Positions 1 to 10,837 are shown, counted from the stretch's first letter. The stretch: 64,000 nt of DNA from Candidatus Ruthia sp. Plio_17_S18 (GCA_021730105.1 CP072538.1:620001-684000); one strand, 5' to 3'. Numbers and translations: made by a program. The notes: generated by a model not told the origin, from the letters alone.

Positions 1-1
1 T

Positions 2-400
2 CTATCCAGAGGAGACACCAAAACACCAGTTAAAATCGGGGTCATTGCTATGATATCTAATGTTTTCTTAAACGTTGTTTTAGGTTTTTATTTTGCCCAT
101 GTGGGTCTGGCAATAGCCACTTCTATTTCTGCTTTACTTAATGCCGGCTTACTCTATTACTATTTAAACAAGCAATCTATCTTTAATGTTTCTAGTAACT
201 TATATCAAACTTTTTTTAAAGCCTTGGCTGCAAGCTTTATAATGGCTGTCTTTATTGTGATTTTTGGATCAGAAGTTGAGCTTTATTTAAAAGCCGATGT
301 CAGTTCAAGAATAACATTGCTTGGCACAACCATTGTGATTGCAATTATTATATATTTTGCCAGCTTAAAAATACTAAACATGGGAATAAAAAAACAATGA
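2..400 (+). CDS. murJ: Lipid II flippase MurJ, C-terminal part (cut by window edge)
   Basis: The open frame runs from base 2 without a start codon, so only the last ~132 residues are present. The first visible residues (LSRGDTKTPVKIGVIAM) match the conserved MurJ/MviN segment with the RGDTKTP motif, followed by hydrophobic membrane helices. MurJ flips lipid II across the inner membrane for peptidoglycan synthesis. The stop overlaps the yggX start in an ATGA arrangement at 397-400, implying translational coupling. The identification rests on the motif and helix pattern; the N-terminal half lies outside the window. Confidence 0.9.
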   Translation, partial: LSRGDTKTPVKIGVIAMISNVFLNVVLGFYFAHVGLAIATSISALLNAGLLYYYLNKQSIFNVSSNLYQTFFKALAASFIMAVFIVIFGSEVELYLKADVSSRITLLGTTIVIAIIIYFASLKILNMGIKKQ

Positions 401-666
401 ATACTGTAAAATGCATTAAATTAGACCAACAACTTGAAGCCTTAGATAGAGCACCTTATCCTGGTGAATTGGGTCAAAGAATACTAAGCAACGTATCCAA
501 GCAAGGCTGGCAACTCTGGCTTGAGCACCAAACCATGTTAATAAATGAAAACAACTTAAATCTGATGAATTCAAACGCGCAAAGTTATCTTAAAGAACAA
601 ATGGATAAATTCTTCTTTTCAAAAGAAGGTGCAGATGATATTCAAGGTTACACACCCAATGAGTAA
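397..666 (+). CDS. yggX: Probable Fe(2+)-trafficking protein YggX
   Basis: This 89-residue protein has the family's usual length and hallmarks: a Cys near the N-terminus (Cys6), the PYPGELGQRI motif at about residues 20-29, a QTMLINE segment at about 45-51 and a C-terminal GYTPNE. YggX proteins are small cytosolic factors linked to iron handling and protection of Fe-S clusters. The start overlaps the murJ stop by 4 bases and the 3' end overlaps gmk by 8 bases, so murJ-yggX-gmk looks like one tightly packed operon. Confidence 0.92.
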   Translation: MNTVKCIKLDQQLEALDRAPYPGELGQRILSNVSKQGWQLWLEHQTMLINENNLNLMNSNAQSYLKEQMDKFFFSKEGADDIQGYTPNE

Positions 667-1270
667 TGGTGTGTTGTTTGTTATTTCTGCCCCTTCAGGA
701 TGCGGAAAAACCTCATTAGTTAAAGCACTCATTAAAAAAATTAATTATTTGTGTGTTTCAGTTTCACACACCACAAGAGCGCCACGCTTAGGCGAAATAC
801 AAGGTGAGAACTACTTTTTTGTCTCTAAAAATGAATTTAATAAAATAAAAAATAGCAACGGTTTTATTGAATCAGCACAAGTGTTTGATAATGCCTATGG
901 TAGTGCTAAACAATCAGTTCAAGATTTGTTAAATAATGGCTCTGACGTTATTTTAGAGATTGACTGGCAGGGTTTTAGACAGGTTAAACAAACTTTTAAT
1001 CACTCAGTTGGTATTTTTATTCTCCCACCTTCTCAAGCAGTATTAAAAGAACGTCTAACCAACAGAGGACAAGACAAACAAAGTATTATTGACAGAAGAA
1101 TGCACGATGCAGCCAATGAAATGCAACATTTTAATGAGTTTGACTATTTGGTTATGAATGATAATTTTGACGTAGCTCTGAACGATTTATCAACCATTGT
1201 GCAAGCCGAACGCCTAACGTTAGCACAACAATCAACCAAGCATCAAGATTTGCTTAAAACATTGATATAG
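659..1270 (+). CDS. gmk: Guanylate kinase
   Basis: GMP kinase (GMP + ATP to GDP + ADP) of purine nucleotide metabolism, 203 residues. I chose the ATG at 659 because family proteins begin with a short MSxGxLFVISAPSG segment; the in-frame ATG at 629 would add ten unrelated residues. The P-loop SAPSGCGKT is at residues 10-18 and the GMP-binding region (SVSHTTRAPRLGE) follows. A Shine-Dalgarno-like CAAGG lies about 11 bases upstream, inside yggX. The reading frame overlaps yggX by 8 bases. A good promoter for rpoH sits within its last codons. Confidence 0.95.
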   Translation: MSNGVLFVISAPSGCGKTSLVKALIKKINYLCVSVSHTTRAPRLGEIQGENYFFVSKNEFNKIKNSNGFIESAQVFDNAYGSAKQSVQDLLNNGSDVILEIDWQGFRQVKQTFNHSVGIFILPPSQAVLKERLTNRGQDKQSIIDRRMHDAANEMQHFNEFDYLVMNDNFDVALNDLSTIVQAERLTLAQQSTKHQDLLKTLI

Positions 1271-1278
1271 CCTATAAT
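1250..1278 (+). promoter_or_regulatory. Sigma-70-type promoter for rpoH inside the end of gmk
   Basis: TTGCTT at 1250-1255 and a perfect TATAAT at 1273-1278 are separated by exactly 17 bases, 41 bases upstream of the rpoH ATG. The -35 element is embedded in the last gmk codons. This suggests that rpoH can be transcribed independently of the murJ-yggX-gmk operon. It is inferred from sequence only. Confidence 0.6.
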
Positions 1279-1318
1279 ACCAACTATTACTAATATTTAT
1301 CGTTAGTTATTTAACAAA

Positions 1319-2161
1319 ATGAATCAAGAACTCGCATTATCATCTGCTAAACAAGTCTCAAGTTTAGAGGTTCAAAAATACCCACCCATCTTAAGTAGTG
1401 AACAAGAGCATGAGTTAGCCGTTCAATTATATGAACATCACGATTTAAGCGCGGCCAGAAAATTAGTTTTGTCGCACATGCGTTTTGTCGCCTTTATTGC
1501 CCGTGGTTACAAAGGCTATGGCCTTGAACAGGATGATCTTGTGCAAGAAGGCACTATTGGGTTAATGAAAGCGGTTAAGCGCTTTAATCCAAATAGAAAT
1601 GTACGCCTTGCTTCATTCGCAGTGTATTGGATTCGTGCGGAAATTCATGAGTTTATTTTCAAGAATTGGAAAATCGTTAAAGTTGCCACAACCAAAGCTC
1701 AACGCAAATTATTTTTCAAACTTAAACAAGCCAAGGCACATATTTATAGCTCATTGAACGAAGAGCAGGCGGATAAAATTGCCAATGATTTGGGTGTGCG
1801 TCGTAAAGATGTGCTGGAGATGGAATCTCGCTTGCAATTCAATGACGTAACGTTTGAAGTATCTGATGATGAAGATTCTCACGCACCAGAACAATACCTA
1901 ACCAATGAAAACGTCCAAACACCTGAGCAATTATTATTAATAGACGATTCAAAACAAAACCAACAACAACAACTGTACAAAGCCTTATCATCCTTAGATG
2001 AAAGAAGTTTGGATATTTTACAATCTAGATACTTGAAAGAAGAAAAAACAACCCTACATACTTTAGCAGGCAAGTATGGTATCTCAAAAGAAAGAGTGCG
2101 CCAACTTGAAACTAAGGCCATGCAAAAACTTAAATCAAACTTACAAGATCAATCTCTTTGA
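1319..2161 (+). CDS. rpoH: RNA polymerase sigma-32 factor (heat shock)
   Basis: Heat-shock sigma factor of 280 residues, close to the 284 of E. coli. Sigma region 2 is at about residues 48-120 (RFVAFIARGYKGYG, then QEGTIGLMKAVKRF). The diagnostic RpoH box QRKLFFKLK is at 128-136 and the region 4.2 helix-turn-helix (ISKERVRQLE) is near the C-terminus. It directs RNA polymerase to chaperone and protease genes; groES-groEL, classical targets, follow directly. It has its own likely promoter within gmk. Adjacency of rpoH and groESL is notable because in E. coli the loci are far apart. Confidence 0.95.
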   Translation: MNQELALSSAKQVSSLEVQKYPPILSSEQEHELAVQLYEHHDLSAARKLVLSHMRFVAFIARGYKGYGLEQDDLVQEGTIGLMKAVKRFNPNRNVRLASFAVYWIRAEIHEFIFKNWKIVKVATTKAQRKLFFKLKQAKAHIYSSLNEEQADKIANDLGVRRKDVLEMESRLQFNDVTFEVSDDEDSHAPEQYLTNENVQTPEQLLLIDDSKQNQQQQLYKALSSLDERSLDILQSRYLKEEKTTLHTLAGKYGISKERVRQLETKAMQKLKSNLQDQSL

Positions 2162-2228
2162 AGTTTGATTTTAAGTCCAAGCATTAAGCTTAAAAATTAT
2201 TTATTTGTTTATTAACCCAGGAGAAAAA

Positions 2229-2516
2229 ATGAATATTCGCCCCCTTCACGACCGTGTGATTGTACGTAGAACACAAGAGGAAAAAACCACTGAAAGTGGA
2301 TTAATTATTCCAGACTCAGCCACAGAAAAGCCTTCAAAGGGTGAAATTTTGGCTATTGGTCACGGCAGAATTAACGACAATGGTGATGTTATTGCATTGG
2401 ATGTTAAAGTTGGAGAACAAGTATTGTTTGGTCAATACGCGGGTAACGAAATCAAAGTAGATGGTGAAACATTGCTAGTTATGCGTGAAGACGATATTGT
2501 CGCAGTTATTGAATAA
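2229..2516 (+). CDS. groES: Co-chaperonin GroES
   Basis: The 95-residue protein starts [14 protein letters not shown], the standard GroES N-terminus, and contains the mobile loop ([19 protein letters not shown]) and the GNEIKVDGE region. The ATG at 2229 is preceded by a strong AGGAG seven bases upstream; an upstream in-frame TTG at 2205 would add eight non-family residues and is rejected. GroES caps GroEL heptamers in ATP-dependent folding. It is followed 12 bases later by groEL. No clear sigma-32 promoter could be fixed in the 67-base gap after rpoH. Confidence 0.97.
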   Translation: MNIRPLHDRVIVRRTQEEKTTESGLIIPDSATEKPSKGEILAIGHGRINDNGDVIALDVKVGEQVLFGQYAGNEIKVDGETLLVMREDDIVAVIE

Positions 2517-4160
<1,644 letters not shown>

Positions 4161-4181
4161 CCGTTATATTATTCAAGTAAA

Positions 4182-4210
4182 TAAAAAGCTCCATTTTATG
4201 GAGCTTTTTA
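4182..4210 (+). terminator. Rho-independent terminator after groESL
   Basis: The arms AAAAGCTCCA and TGGAGCTTTT flank a TTTTA loop and run straight into a T-rich tail. It lies 22 bases after the groEL stop and insulates the operon from parE. Confidence 0.85.
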
Positions 4211-4269
4211 TTTGGTATGATACTTGCCAAATTCATTAAGACCACTGCATTTAGCTCAGCACAACCATC

Positions 4270-6153
4270 ATGAGTAACTACAATTCATCCTCTATTGAGG
4301 TTTTAACAGGACTTGAGCCAGTGCGCAAACGCCCAGGAATGTACACTGAAACTGAGCGCCCAAACCACCTTGCCCAAGAAGTTATTGACAATAGTGTTGA
4401 TGAAGCAATTGCAGGGTATGCATCTAAAATTAGCGTTGTCTTATACAAAGATGGTTCTTTATCCGTTGAAGATAATGGTCGAGGTATGCCTGTGGATATT
4501 CACCCTAAGGAAGGTAAGTCAGGTGTTGAGGTTATTTTAACTAAACTCCATGCAGGCGGAAAATTTTCAAATGATGCATACCAATTTTCAGGCGGCTTAC
4601 ATGGTGTTGGTATTTCAGTGGTTAATGCCCTATCCACCTTGGTAGAAATTTGGATTAAAAGGGACGCTAAAGAACATTACATCACTTTTTCAAATGGTTT
4701 TAAACAAACAGAACTTGAAATAACTCGAATTATTGGCAAGCGCAACACAGGCACTACTGTTAAATTCAAACCCGATGCACAATTTTTTGACACCATTAAA
4801 TTCTCTGCAAGCAAATTACGCCATAACCTACGCTCTAAAGCGATTTTATGCCCAGGTTTGGAAGTTAATTTTTATAATGAAATAGATGAGACAACAGATA
4901 AATGGGTTTACAAAGAAGGCTTAAAAGATTATCTATCTATATCTTTAGATGGCTTAGATTGCCTACCACCCACTCCTTTTATTGTTAATTACAAAACTGA
5001 TGAACAACAACTTAATTGTTCACTCGTATGGACGCAATACAACACCAATATTGTAGCTGAAAGCTATGTTAATATCATTCCAACCATTGGTGGTGGTACA
5101 CATGTTAATGGGCTAAGGTCAGGACTTACTGAAGCCTTAAAAGAATTTTGCGAATTTAGAAATTTAATCCCCAAAAACATTAAACTTACGCCTGATGATA
5201 TCTGGCAAAAAATTGCTTATGTATTATCCATTCAAATATTAGACCCGCAATTCTCCGGACAAACCAAAGAAAGACTTTCCTCTAGAGAGTGTGCTAGTTT
5301 TGTTGCCAATGTTGTTAAAGATGCCTTTAGTCTTTGGCTAAATCAGCATACTAGTATTGCAGAGCAAATCGCTCAATTGGCTATTGTTAACGCACAGGCA
5401 AGATTTAAAACCAACAAAAAAGTCATTCGCAAGAAAATAGTTAGTGGTCCTGCTCTGCCTGGAAAATTATCAGATTGTACTAGCACTGACCTTAATCAAA
5501 CAGAAGTATTTTTAGTTGAAGGTGACTCCGCAGGTGGCTCTGCCAAACAGGCAAGAGATAAAGAGTATCAGGCTATTTTGCCGCTACGCGGTAAAATTTT
5601 AAACACTTGGGAGGTTGATTCTGAGCAAGTATTGGCCAGTAACGAAATTAATAACATTAGCATTGCTATTGGTATTGAACCTAATAGTGAAGATTTATCT
5701 GGCTTAAGATATGGCAAAATTTGTATTCTTGCTGATGCCGATTCAGATGGCGCACATATTGCTACGCTCATTTGTATTTTATTCGTAAAACACTTCCCAA
5801 AACTTATTAAAGAAGGTCATATATTTGTTGCAATGCCACCTTTGTATCGTGTGGATGCAGGAAAACAAGTTCACTACGCTCTTGATGACAATGAACGAGA
5901 CACCATTATTAGAAAAATAGAAAGTGAAAACAAACGTGTTAAAGTTCAAGTTCAGCGCTTTAAAGGTTTGGGTGAAATGAACCCTTCTCAACTAAGAGAA
6001 ACTACCATGCTACCTGATACTAGGCGCTTAATTCAACTCACATTAGATGATCCATTGCAAGTTTTTCAAACCATGGATATGTTGTTAAGTAAAAAACGCG
6101 CAGCTGATCGAAAAAAATGGTTAGAAGAAAAGGGCAATTTAGCCAATGTCTAA
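4270..6153 (+). CDS. parE: DNA topoisomerase IV subunit B
   Basis: ATPase subunit of topoisomerase IV, which decatenates daughter chromosomes with ParC. The 627 residues carry the GHKL ATPase motifs (EVIDNSVDEA at about 37-46, DNGRGMP at about 71-77, GGLHGVG), the transducer domain, and the TOPRIM block EVFLVEGDSAGGSA from about residue 413 with DADSDGAHI further on. The short length and the lack of a GyrB-type insert support ParE over GyrB. The 3' end overlaps queC by 8 bases. A possible -10 (TATGAT, about 4215) lies just after the groEL terminator. Confidence 0.93.
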   Translation: MSNYNSSSIEVLTGLEPVRKRPGMYTETERPNHLAQEVIDNSVDEAIAGYASKISVVLYKDGSLSVEDNGRGMPVDIHPKEGKSGVEVILTKLHAGGKFSNDAYQFSGGLHGVGISVVNALSTLVEIWIKRDAKEHYITFSNGFKQTELEITRIIGKRNTGTTVKFKPDAQFFDTIKFSASKLRHNLRSKAILCPGLEVNFYNEIDETTDKWVYKEGLKDYLSISLDGLDCLPPTPFIVNYKTDEQQLNCSLVWTQYNTNIVAESYVNIIPTIGGGTHVNGLRSGLTEALKEFCEFRNLIPKNIKLTPDDIWQKIAYVLSIQILDPQFSGQTKERLSSRECASFVANVVKDAFSLWLNQHTSIAEQIAQLAIVNAQARFKTNKKVIRKKIVSGPALPGKLSDCTSTDLNQTEVFLVEGDSAGGSAKQARDKEYQAILPLRGKILNTWEVDSEQVLASNEINNISIAIGIEPNSEDLSGLRYGKICILADADSDGAHIATLICILFVKHFPKLIKEGHIFVAMPPLYRVDAGKQVHYALDDNERDTIIRKIESENKRVKVQVQRFKGLGEMNPSQLRETTMLPDTRRLIQLTLDDPLQVFQTMDMLLSKKRAADRKKWLEEKGNLANV

Positions 6154-6838
6154 CGCTAACAATAAGACCAGAGCAGTAATTCTTTTATCTGGTGGGTTAG
6201 ATTCCACCACGACTTTAGCCATTGCTAAATTAAAAGGCTTTGAGTGTTACAGTCTTAGTTTTGATTACGGACAAAAGCAAAAATCAGAGCTAAAATCTGC
6301 AAAAAATATTGCTAAAATTTTTGCAACTACTGAACACAGAGTTATGAAAATATCTTTATCTGATATTGGTGGATCGGCATTAACAGATGATAATATTGAC
6401 GTACCAAAATTTTCTCAAAGCGATGACATTCCAATCACTTACGTACCTGCTCGAAATACCATTTTTCTATCCTATGCACTAGCATGGTCAGAGGTATTAG
6501 ACTGTCAGCATGTATTTATTGGTGTTAATGCACTGGATTACTCAGGTTACCCTGATTGTAGAGAGGCTTATATCAAAGCATTTGAAGTAATGGCCAATCT
6601 TGCCACTAAACAAGGTGTTGAAGGAAAAAAGCTAACCATTCACACACCACTAATTTATTTGAATAAAGCACAAATTATCAAAGAAGGACTTTCTCTTGGC
6701 ATTGACTATTCACTAACAACAACGTGTTATCAGGCAGATAAAAGCGGAAAAGCTTGCGGCATTTGTGATGCATGTGAATATAGAAAATTAGGCTTTAAAG
6801 AGGTAAAAGTAGCAGACCCAACTCGATATCAAATATAG
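6146..6838 (+). CDS. queC: 7-cyano-7-deazaguanine synthase QueC
   Basis: QueC converts carboxy-deazaguanine to preQ0 in the queuosine (modified tRNA base) pathway. The PP-loop SGGLDST is at residues 15-21, and the C-terminal zinc-binding cysteines appear in the pattern C-x7-8-C-x2-C-x2-C from about residue 194 (CYQADKSGKACGICDAC). The 230-residue length is normal. The start overlaps parE by 8 bases, so the two are probably cotranscribed although unrelated in function. Confidence 0.95.
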   Translation: MSNANNKTRAVILLSGGLDSTTTLAIAKLKGFECYSLSFDYGQKQKSELKSAKNIAKIFATTEHRVMKISLSDIGGSALTDDNIDVPKFSQSDDIPITYVPARNTIFLSYALAWSEVLDCQHVFIGVNALDYSGYPDCREAYIKAFEVMANLATKQGVEGKKLTIHTPLIYLNKAQIIKEGLSLGIDYSLTTTCYQADKSGKACGICDACEYRKLGFKEVKVADPTRYQI

Positions 6839-6886
6839 AACCATTTAGATAAAACACTTTAATAAAAAATTTTAAATTTAGTCTTG

Positions 6887-6892
6887 TATAAT
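6887..6892 (+). promoter_or_regulatory. -10 element upstream of acpP
   Basis: A perfect TATAAT lies 51 bases before the acpP start in an AT-rich gap after queC. No convincing -35 is seen at the expected spacing (the region is A/T-only), so the promoter is tentative. Confidence 0.4.
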
Positions 6893-6942
6893 CTCTTTTT
6901 GACGATAAAATAATGATTTTAAAACAGTCAAGGAAATAACAA

Positions 6943-7170
6943 ATGAGTATTGAACAAAGAGTAAAAAAAGTTGTAGCTGAACAATTAGACGTAAGCGGTG
7001 ATATTGACAACAACGCTTCTTTTATTGATGATTTAGGTGCAGATTCTTTGGATACTGTTGAATTAGTTATGTCTCTTGAAGAAGAATTTGACTGTGAAAT
7101 CCCTGACGATCAAGCCGAAAATATTATCACAGTTCAACAAGCAATTGACTACGTTAACAATAATTTGTAA
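6943..7170 (+). CDS. acpP: Acyl carrier protein
   Basis: A 75-residue acidic protein with the phosphopantetheine attachment motif [11 protein letters not shown]; the modified serine is Ser35. ACP carries growing acyl chains in type II fatty-acid synthesis and supplies lipid A and lipoate synthesis. fabF follows after a terminator, the usual acpP-fabF order of gammaproteobacteria. AAGGAA lies just upstream of the ATG. Confidence 0.97.
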   Translation: MSIEQRVKKVVAEQLDVSGDIDNNASFIDDLGADSLDTVELVMSLEEEFDCEIPDDQAENIITVQQAIDYVNNNL

Positions 7171-7194
7171 TTTCCATTTATCAACTGAACAAAA

Positions 7195-7231
7195 TAAGGC
7201 GCTTCTTTCTTTGGATTAAGCGCCTTTTTAT
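7195..7231 (+). terminator. Rho-independent terminator between acpP and fabF
   Basis: The arms AAGGCGCTT (7196-7204) and AAGCGCCTT (7218-7226) close a 13-base loop and are followed by a T run. Placed between acpP and fabF it could attenuate read-through, letting ACP be made in excess of FabF. Confidence 0.85.
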
Positions 7232-7249
7232 ATTAAATTTTAAAACATT

Positions 7250-8488
7250 ATGAGTAAAAGAAGGGTTGTTATTACAGGCATGGGCATGGTTTGCCCAGTA
7301 GGTTTGAGTGTAGGCGAGTCTTGGGATAATATTCTTAAAGGCCATTCTGGCATTGCCTCGCTCACTAATCTTGATACCAAAGGTCAATCAGTCACATTTG
7401 GCGGTTCGGTTAAAGGTTTTGAAATTACCGACTACTTAAGGCTTAAAGATGCTAAAAAAATGGACACTTTTATCCATTACGGCATGGCCGCTGGTATTCA
7501 AGCTATTGAAGACAGTGGTATTGAAGTCACTGAGCAAAATGCCCACCGCATCGGTGTTGCTATCGGTGCTGGCATTGGCGGTCTTGGCACAATTGAAAAA
7601 ACTGCAGACTTATTCAGGGAAAAAGGTGCAAAACGCATTTCACCTTTTTTTGTCCCCTCTTCAATTATCAATATGATTTCAGGCAATCTTTCTATCAAAT
7701 ATGGCTTAAAAGGCCCTAATTTTGCTATTGTAACTGCTTGTACTACAGGCACTCACAATATTGGCGATGCTTCTCGTTTGATTGAATATGGCGATGCTGA
7801 TGTGATGATTGCTGGTGGTGCTGAAATGTCAACCACCAACTGTGGTTTAGGTGGTTTTGCTGCAGCGCGTGCATTATCTACCCGTAATGACGACCCAGCT
7901 AGCGCTTCTCGCCCTTGGGATAAAGACAGAGATGGCTTTGTGCTTGGTGACGGTGCAGGTGTTGTGGTACTAGAAGAATTTGAACACGCCAAAGCACGTG
8001 GTGCAAAAATTTATGCGCAAGTTTCAGGCTATGGTATGAGTGGTGACTCTTATCACATGACACTACCCTCAAAAGGCGGAGAAGGTGCAGCCAGATGCAT
8101 GCAAAATGCTCTAAGAAACTCAGGTATTAACACTGATCAAATTGATTATATTAATGCACATGGCACTTCTACACCATCGGGTGATCAGGCAGAAACAGAT
8201 GCTGCTAAATTAGCCTTTGGCAAGCGCGCTTATAATATTGTCATGAGCTCAACTAAATCTATGACTGGTCACTTATTAGGTGCTGCTGGTGGCATTGAAG
8301 CTATCTTTACTGCACTCGCCATTCAAAATCAAGTTGCACCACCAACCATTAACATCATCAATCAAGACCCAAATTGTGATTTAGATTATTGTGCTAATGA
8401 GGCACGAGAAATGACTATAAATCATGCCATCTCTAACTCATTTGGATTTGGTGGTACCAATGGCTCAATTGTACTCAGCAAAATTTAA
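7250..8488 (+). CDS. fabF: Beta-ketoacyl-ACP synthase II
   Basis: Condensing enzyme of fatty-acid elongation (malonyl-ACP + acyl-ACP), 412 residues. The catalytic triad is complete: Cys164 in TACTTGTHN, His304 in NAHGTSTPSGD and His341 in GHLLGAAGG. The C-terminal SFGFGGTN loop typical of KAS I/II is present. The N-terminus MSKRRVVITGMGMVCPVG supports the chosen start. Length and sequence fit FabF better than FabB. Confidence 0.96.
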   Translation: MSKRRVVITGMGMVCPVGLSVGESWDNILKGHSGIASLTNLDTKGQSVTFGGSVKGFEITDYLRLKDAKKMDTFIHYGMAAGIQAIEDSGIEVTEQNAHRIGVAIGAGIGGLGTIEKTADLFREKGAKRISPFFVPSSIINMISGNLSIKYGLKGPNFAIVTACTTGTHNIGDASRLIEYGDADVMIAGGAEMSTTNCGLGGFAAARALSTRNDDPASASRPWDKDRDGFVLGDGAGVVVLEEFEHAKARGAKIYAQVSGYGMSGDSYHMTLPSKGGEGAARCMQNALRNSGINTDQIDYINAHGTSTPSGDQAETDAAKLAFGKRAYNIVMSSTKSMTGHLLGAAGGIEAIFTALAIQNQVAPPTINIINQDPNCDLDYCANEAREMTINHAISNSFGFGGTNGSIVLSKI

Positions 8489-8499
8489 CAGCCTTCACA

Positions 8500-8527
8500 A
8501 AAAAACCTTAGTATTAACGAAGGTTTA
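8500..8527 (-). terminator. Terminator for the small membrane protein gene (minus strand)
   Basis: On the minus strand AAACCTT and AAGGTTT pair around a CGTTAATACT loop and are followed by a run of T. It lies in the convergent gap after fabF and may serve both directions weakly. Confidence 0.6.
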
Positions 8528-8548
8528 AAAATTACTTGAAAATATTGA

Positions 8549-8764
8549 TTACTTTGTTGTTGTCAAGTCAACACCTGTGATTTTATCAGCATCAGAAATT
8601 AACGCTTCAATAAACTCATAGATTGTAATGGCACCGTTTTGAATACTATTAAGTGCAACTTCCTTATTCATAACCAAAGACCAGCTTTCGTCAGTTGCAA
8701 CAAACTGTATAGCACCACCAATCAATGCCAAAATAATAATAATACTGAAAATAAATTTAATCAT
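8549..8764 (-). CDS. Small membrane-anchored protein, function unknown
   Basis: A 71-residue protein that I do not recognise. It begins with a clear hydrophobic helix (about residues 3-24, IIIILALIGGAIQFVA) and continues with a polar, mildly acidic tail, so it is probably anchored in the inner membrane with the tail outside, or is weakly exported. A purine-rich AAGGAAA lies just upstream of the ATG and a terminator-like hairpin follows the gene, which supports it being real despite its size. It lies downstream of and codirectional with the oligopeptidase gene, 21 bases away. Confidence 0.55.
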   Translation of the reverse strand: MIKFIFSIIIILALIGGAIQFVATDESWSLVMNKEVALNSIQNGAITIYEFIEALISDADKITGVDLTTTK

Positions 8765-8785
8765 GTTTTTCCTTAATTAAGTATG

Positions 8786-10696
8786 CTAAAAAATACCATT
8801 TGCTTGTAATAAAGCATTAATCGAAGGCTCTTTACCTCTAAATTTTATGTATTGTTGCATAAAATCTAAACTGCCACCTATCTGCAAAATATTATACAAG
8901 AAATCTTTAGATGCGTTAGAGCCAATACCACCCTCCCCTTGTACATAATAATAAGCATCAGCTGCTAAAACCTCTGCCCATTTATAACTAAAATATCCTG
9001 CTGCGTAACCCCCTGAAAAAATATGTCCAAAGGTGTTTAAAAATCGACTTTCGTCAATGCTATCCATCAGTGCTGTCTCTAATCGAACTTGGGTTAATAC
9101 TTCATAGGTATCTGCATTTGACATGTGCGTTTTAAGATCCCACAATGAAAACTCGCACTGTCGCAACATAGCCAGTGCTGAGTGGAAATTTTTAGAAGCA
9201 ATAAGCTTATCAAACAAATCATCAGGTAAAGATTGCCCAGTTTTGTAGTGCTTTGAAATCAAGGAGATGACTTGTTTTTTAAACGCATAAAATTCCATAT
9301 ATTGGCTAGGCAGTTCCACACCATCCCATGGCACGCCAGATATGCCTGCAGCACAAGGATATTTAACCTTAGTCAATAAGTGATGCAACGCATGTCCAAA
9401 TTCATGAAATATAGTAACAATCTCGTCAAATTCGAACAAGGCTGGTTTATCTTTAGCGGGAGAATTAAGATTACAAACCACAAACGCAACAGGTTTATGA
9501 GGCTCAATTAAAGGCTGATAATCTGCCATCCACGCGCCAGAACGCTTGTTTTCCCTAGCATATAAATCAAGATAAATTCTACCAATGAGTCCATTTTTAT
9601 CACTAACATTTAAAACTTTAGCATCGACGTGGTAACTGTCTTGCTGCATTTGCTCAATTTTAATCTGATATAAATTTTCAATGGTTGAAAACAATCCATT
9701 TAATACACTGCTCTCTGGAAAGTATGGGGTTAAATCAGATTTTTTAAATCCAAATTTTTGCTCTTTAAGTTGTTCACTATAAAATCCCAAATCCCACGGT
9801 TTTAAATCAATACCTGAAAACTCTTTCAACTCTTTTAATTCTAATTGTGCCTGAGGCTTTGAACGCTTCACCAAACTGGATAAAAACTGTATTACCTCAT
9901 CAACTTTATTGACCATTTTAGATGCAATAGACAATTGCGCATAATGCTCAAAACCTAAAATATGAGCCATCTCAGCACGTAATGATAAAATCTCATCCAT
10001 AATTGGCTTGTTGTTATAGTCAGTTGAAGTGATGCCTAATTCTGAGGCTCTTGATACATAAGCTCTATACACCTCTTCTCGCAAGTCTCGGTTGTCTAAA
10101 TAAGTCATAACATCCATATAAACAGGCATTTGCAAACTTAACTCATAACCCTTATCAGTTTTAATTTTTGCCAACTCACTATCACTATAGCCTGTTAACT
10201 CATCTTTATCTACTATTTTTTTCCACTCGTTGGTGGACTTTAAAACATTTTTAGAAAATTCATTACTAAGCAAACTTAGTTTTTCCTTAATGGCTTTAAA
10301 TCTATGAGCAATTTTACCTTCCAAACCTACGCCTGAAAGCTCAAACCTCTCTATAGCATCTTTCACTATGTGTCGTTGTTGCTTGTTAAGATTGGTTTTT
10401 TTGAGTGCTTTGTAAGCTTGATATAAAGTTTTATTGGTGAATATATCAGAATAAAAATTAGTAATAATTGGTAATGTTTTTTCATATTGTTGATTAAACT
10501 CATCACTAAACATAACTGCATTTAAGTGCGAGTTAACACTGGTGAATTTACCCAATTCAAATGCCATTTGATCAGTGGCCGCAACCACACTATCCCAGCT
10601 AGTACCAAGGCTTGCTTTTTCTACTGCCTTAAGCCCATCTTGGGTTAATTTTTCAATAGTTTTAACAATATTTTTAGGTTGAAAATTTGGTTTCAT
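8786..10696 (-). CDS. prlC: Oligopeptidase A (M3 family metallopeptidase)
   Basis: Cytosolic zinc oligopeptidase that degrades short peptides and cleaved signal peptides. The protein has 636 residues, slightly shorter than the E. coli enzyme (680). The zinc motif HEFGH lies at about residue 430 (TIFHEFGHALHHLL), followed about 25 residues later by the third-ligand region (WDGVELPSQYMEFYAF), as in the family. No frame damage is seen. tRNA-Ser lies 12 bases upstream on the same strand. Confidence 0.92.
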   Translation of the reverse strand: MKPNFQPKNIVKTIEKLTQDGLKAVEKASLGTSWDSVVAATDQMAFELGKFTSVNSHLNAVMFSDEFNQQYEKTLPIITNFYSDIFTNKTLYQAYKALKKTNLNKQQRHIVKDAIERFELSGVGLEGKIAHRFKAIKEKLSLLSNEFSKNVLKSTNEWKKIVDKDELTGYSDSELAKIKTDKGYELSLQMPVYMDVMTYLDNRDLREEVYRAYVSRASELGITSTDYNNKPIMDEILSLRAEMAHILGFEHYAQLSIASKMVNKVDEVIQFLSSLVKRSKPQAQLELKELKEFSGIDLKPWDLGFYSEQLKEQKFGFKKSDLTPYFPESSVLNGLFSTIENLYQIKIEQMQQDSYHVDAKVLNVSDKNGLIGRIYLDLYARENKRSGAWMADYQPLIEPHKPVAFVVCNLNSPAKDKPALFEFDEIVTIFHEFGHALHHLLTKVKYPCAAGISGVPWDGVELPSQYMEFYAFKKQVISLISKHYKTGQSLPDDLFDKLIASKNFHSALAMLRQCEFSLWDLKTHMSNADTYEVLTQVRLETALMDSIDESRFLNTFGHIFSGGYAAGYFSYKWAEVLAADAYYYVQGEGGIGSNASKDFLYNILQIGGSLDFMQQYIKFRGKEPSINALLQANGIF

Positions 10697-10708
10697 AAGG
10701 TATTAATA

Positions 10709-10796
10709 TGGTGGAAGGAGTGGGATTCGAACCCACGGTACCCAAAGGTACACACACTTTCCAAGCGTACTCATTCGGCCGCTCTGACATCCTTCC
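10709..10796 (-). tRNA. tRNA-Ser (anticodon GGA)
   Basis: The reverse complement folds as a class II tRNA: acceptor GGAAGGA/TCCTTCC, a long variable arm (GTACC..GGTAC), TTCGAATCCCA in the T arm, and anticodon loop TTGGAAA reading UCC/UCU serine codons. The CCA tail is encoded. The 88-base length fits tRNA-Ser. The discriminator base reads A, where E. coli serine tRNAs have G. Confidence 0.93.
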
Positions 10797-10837
10797 GAAA
10801 AAAATTATTTTAATCAAAAATGGATAATATTTCAAGG

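Noticed and set aside
2205-2228. Longer groES from TTG at 2205
   Set aside because: It adds eight residues absent from the family, and the AGGAG site is perfectly placed for the ATG at 2229.
2161-2228. Sigma-32 promoter for groES
   Set aside because: CTTTGAA at the end of rpoH vaguely resembles a -35, but no CCCCAT-like -10 follows at the right distance.
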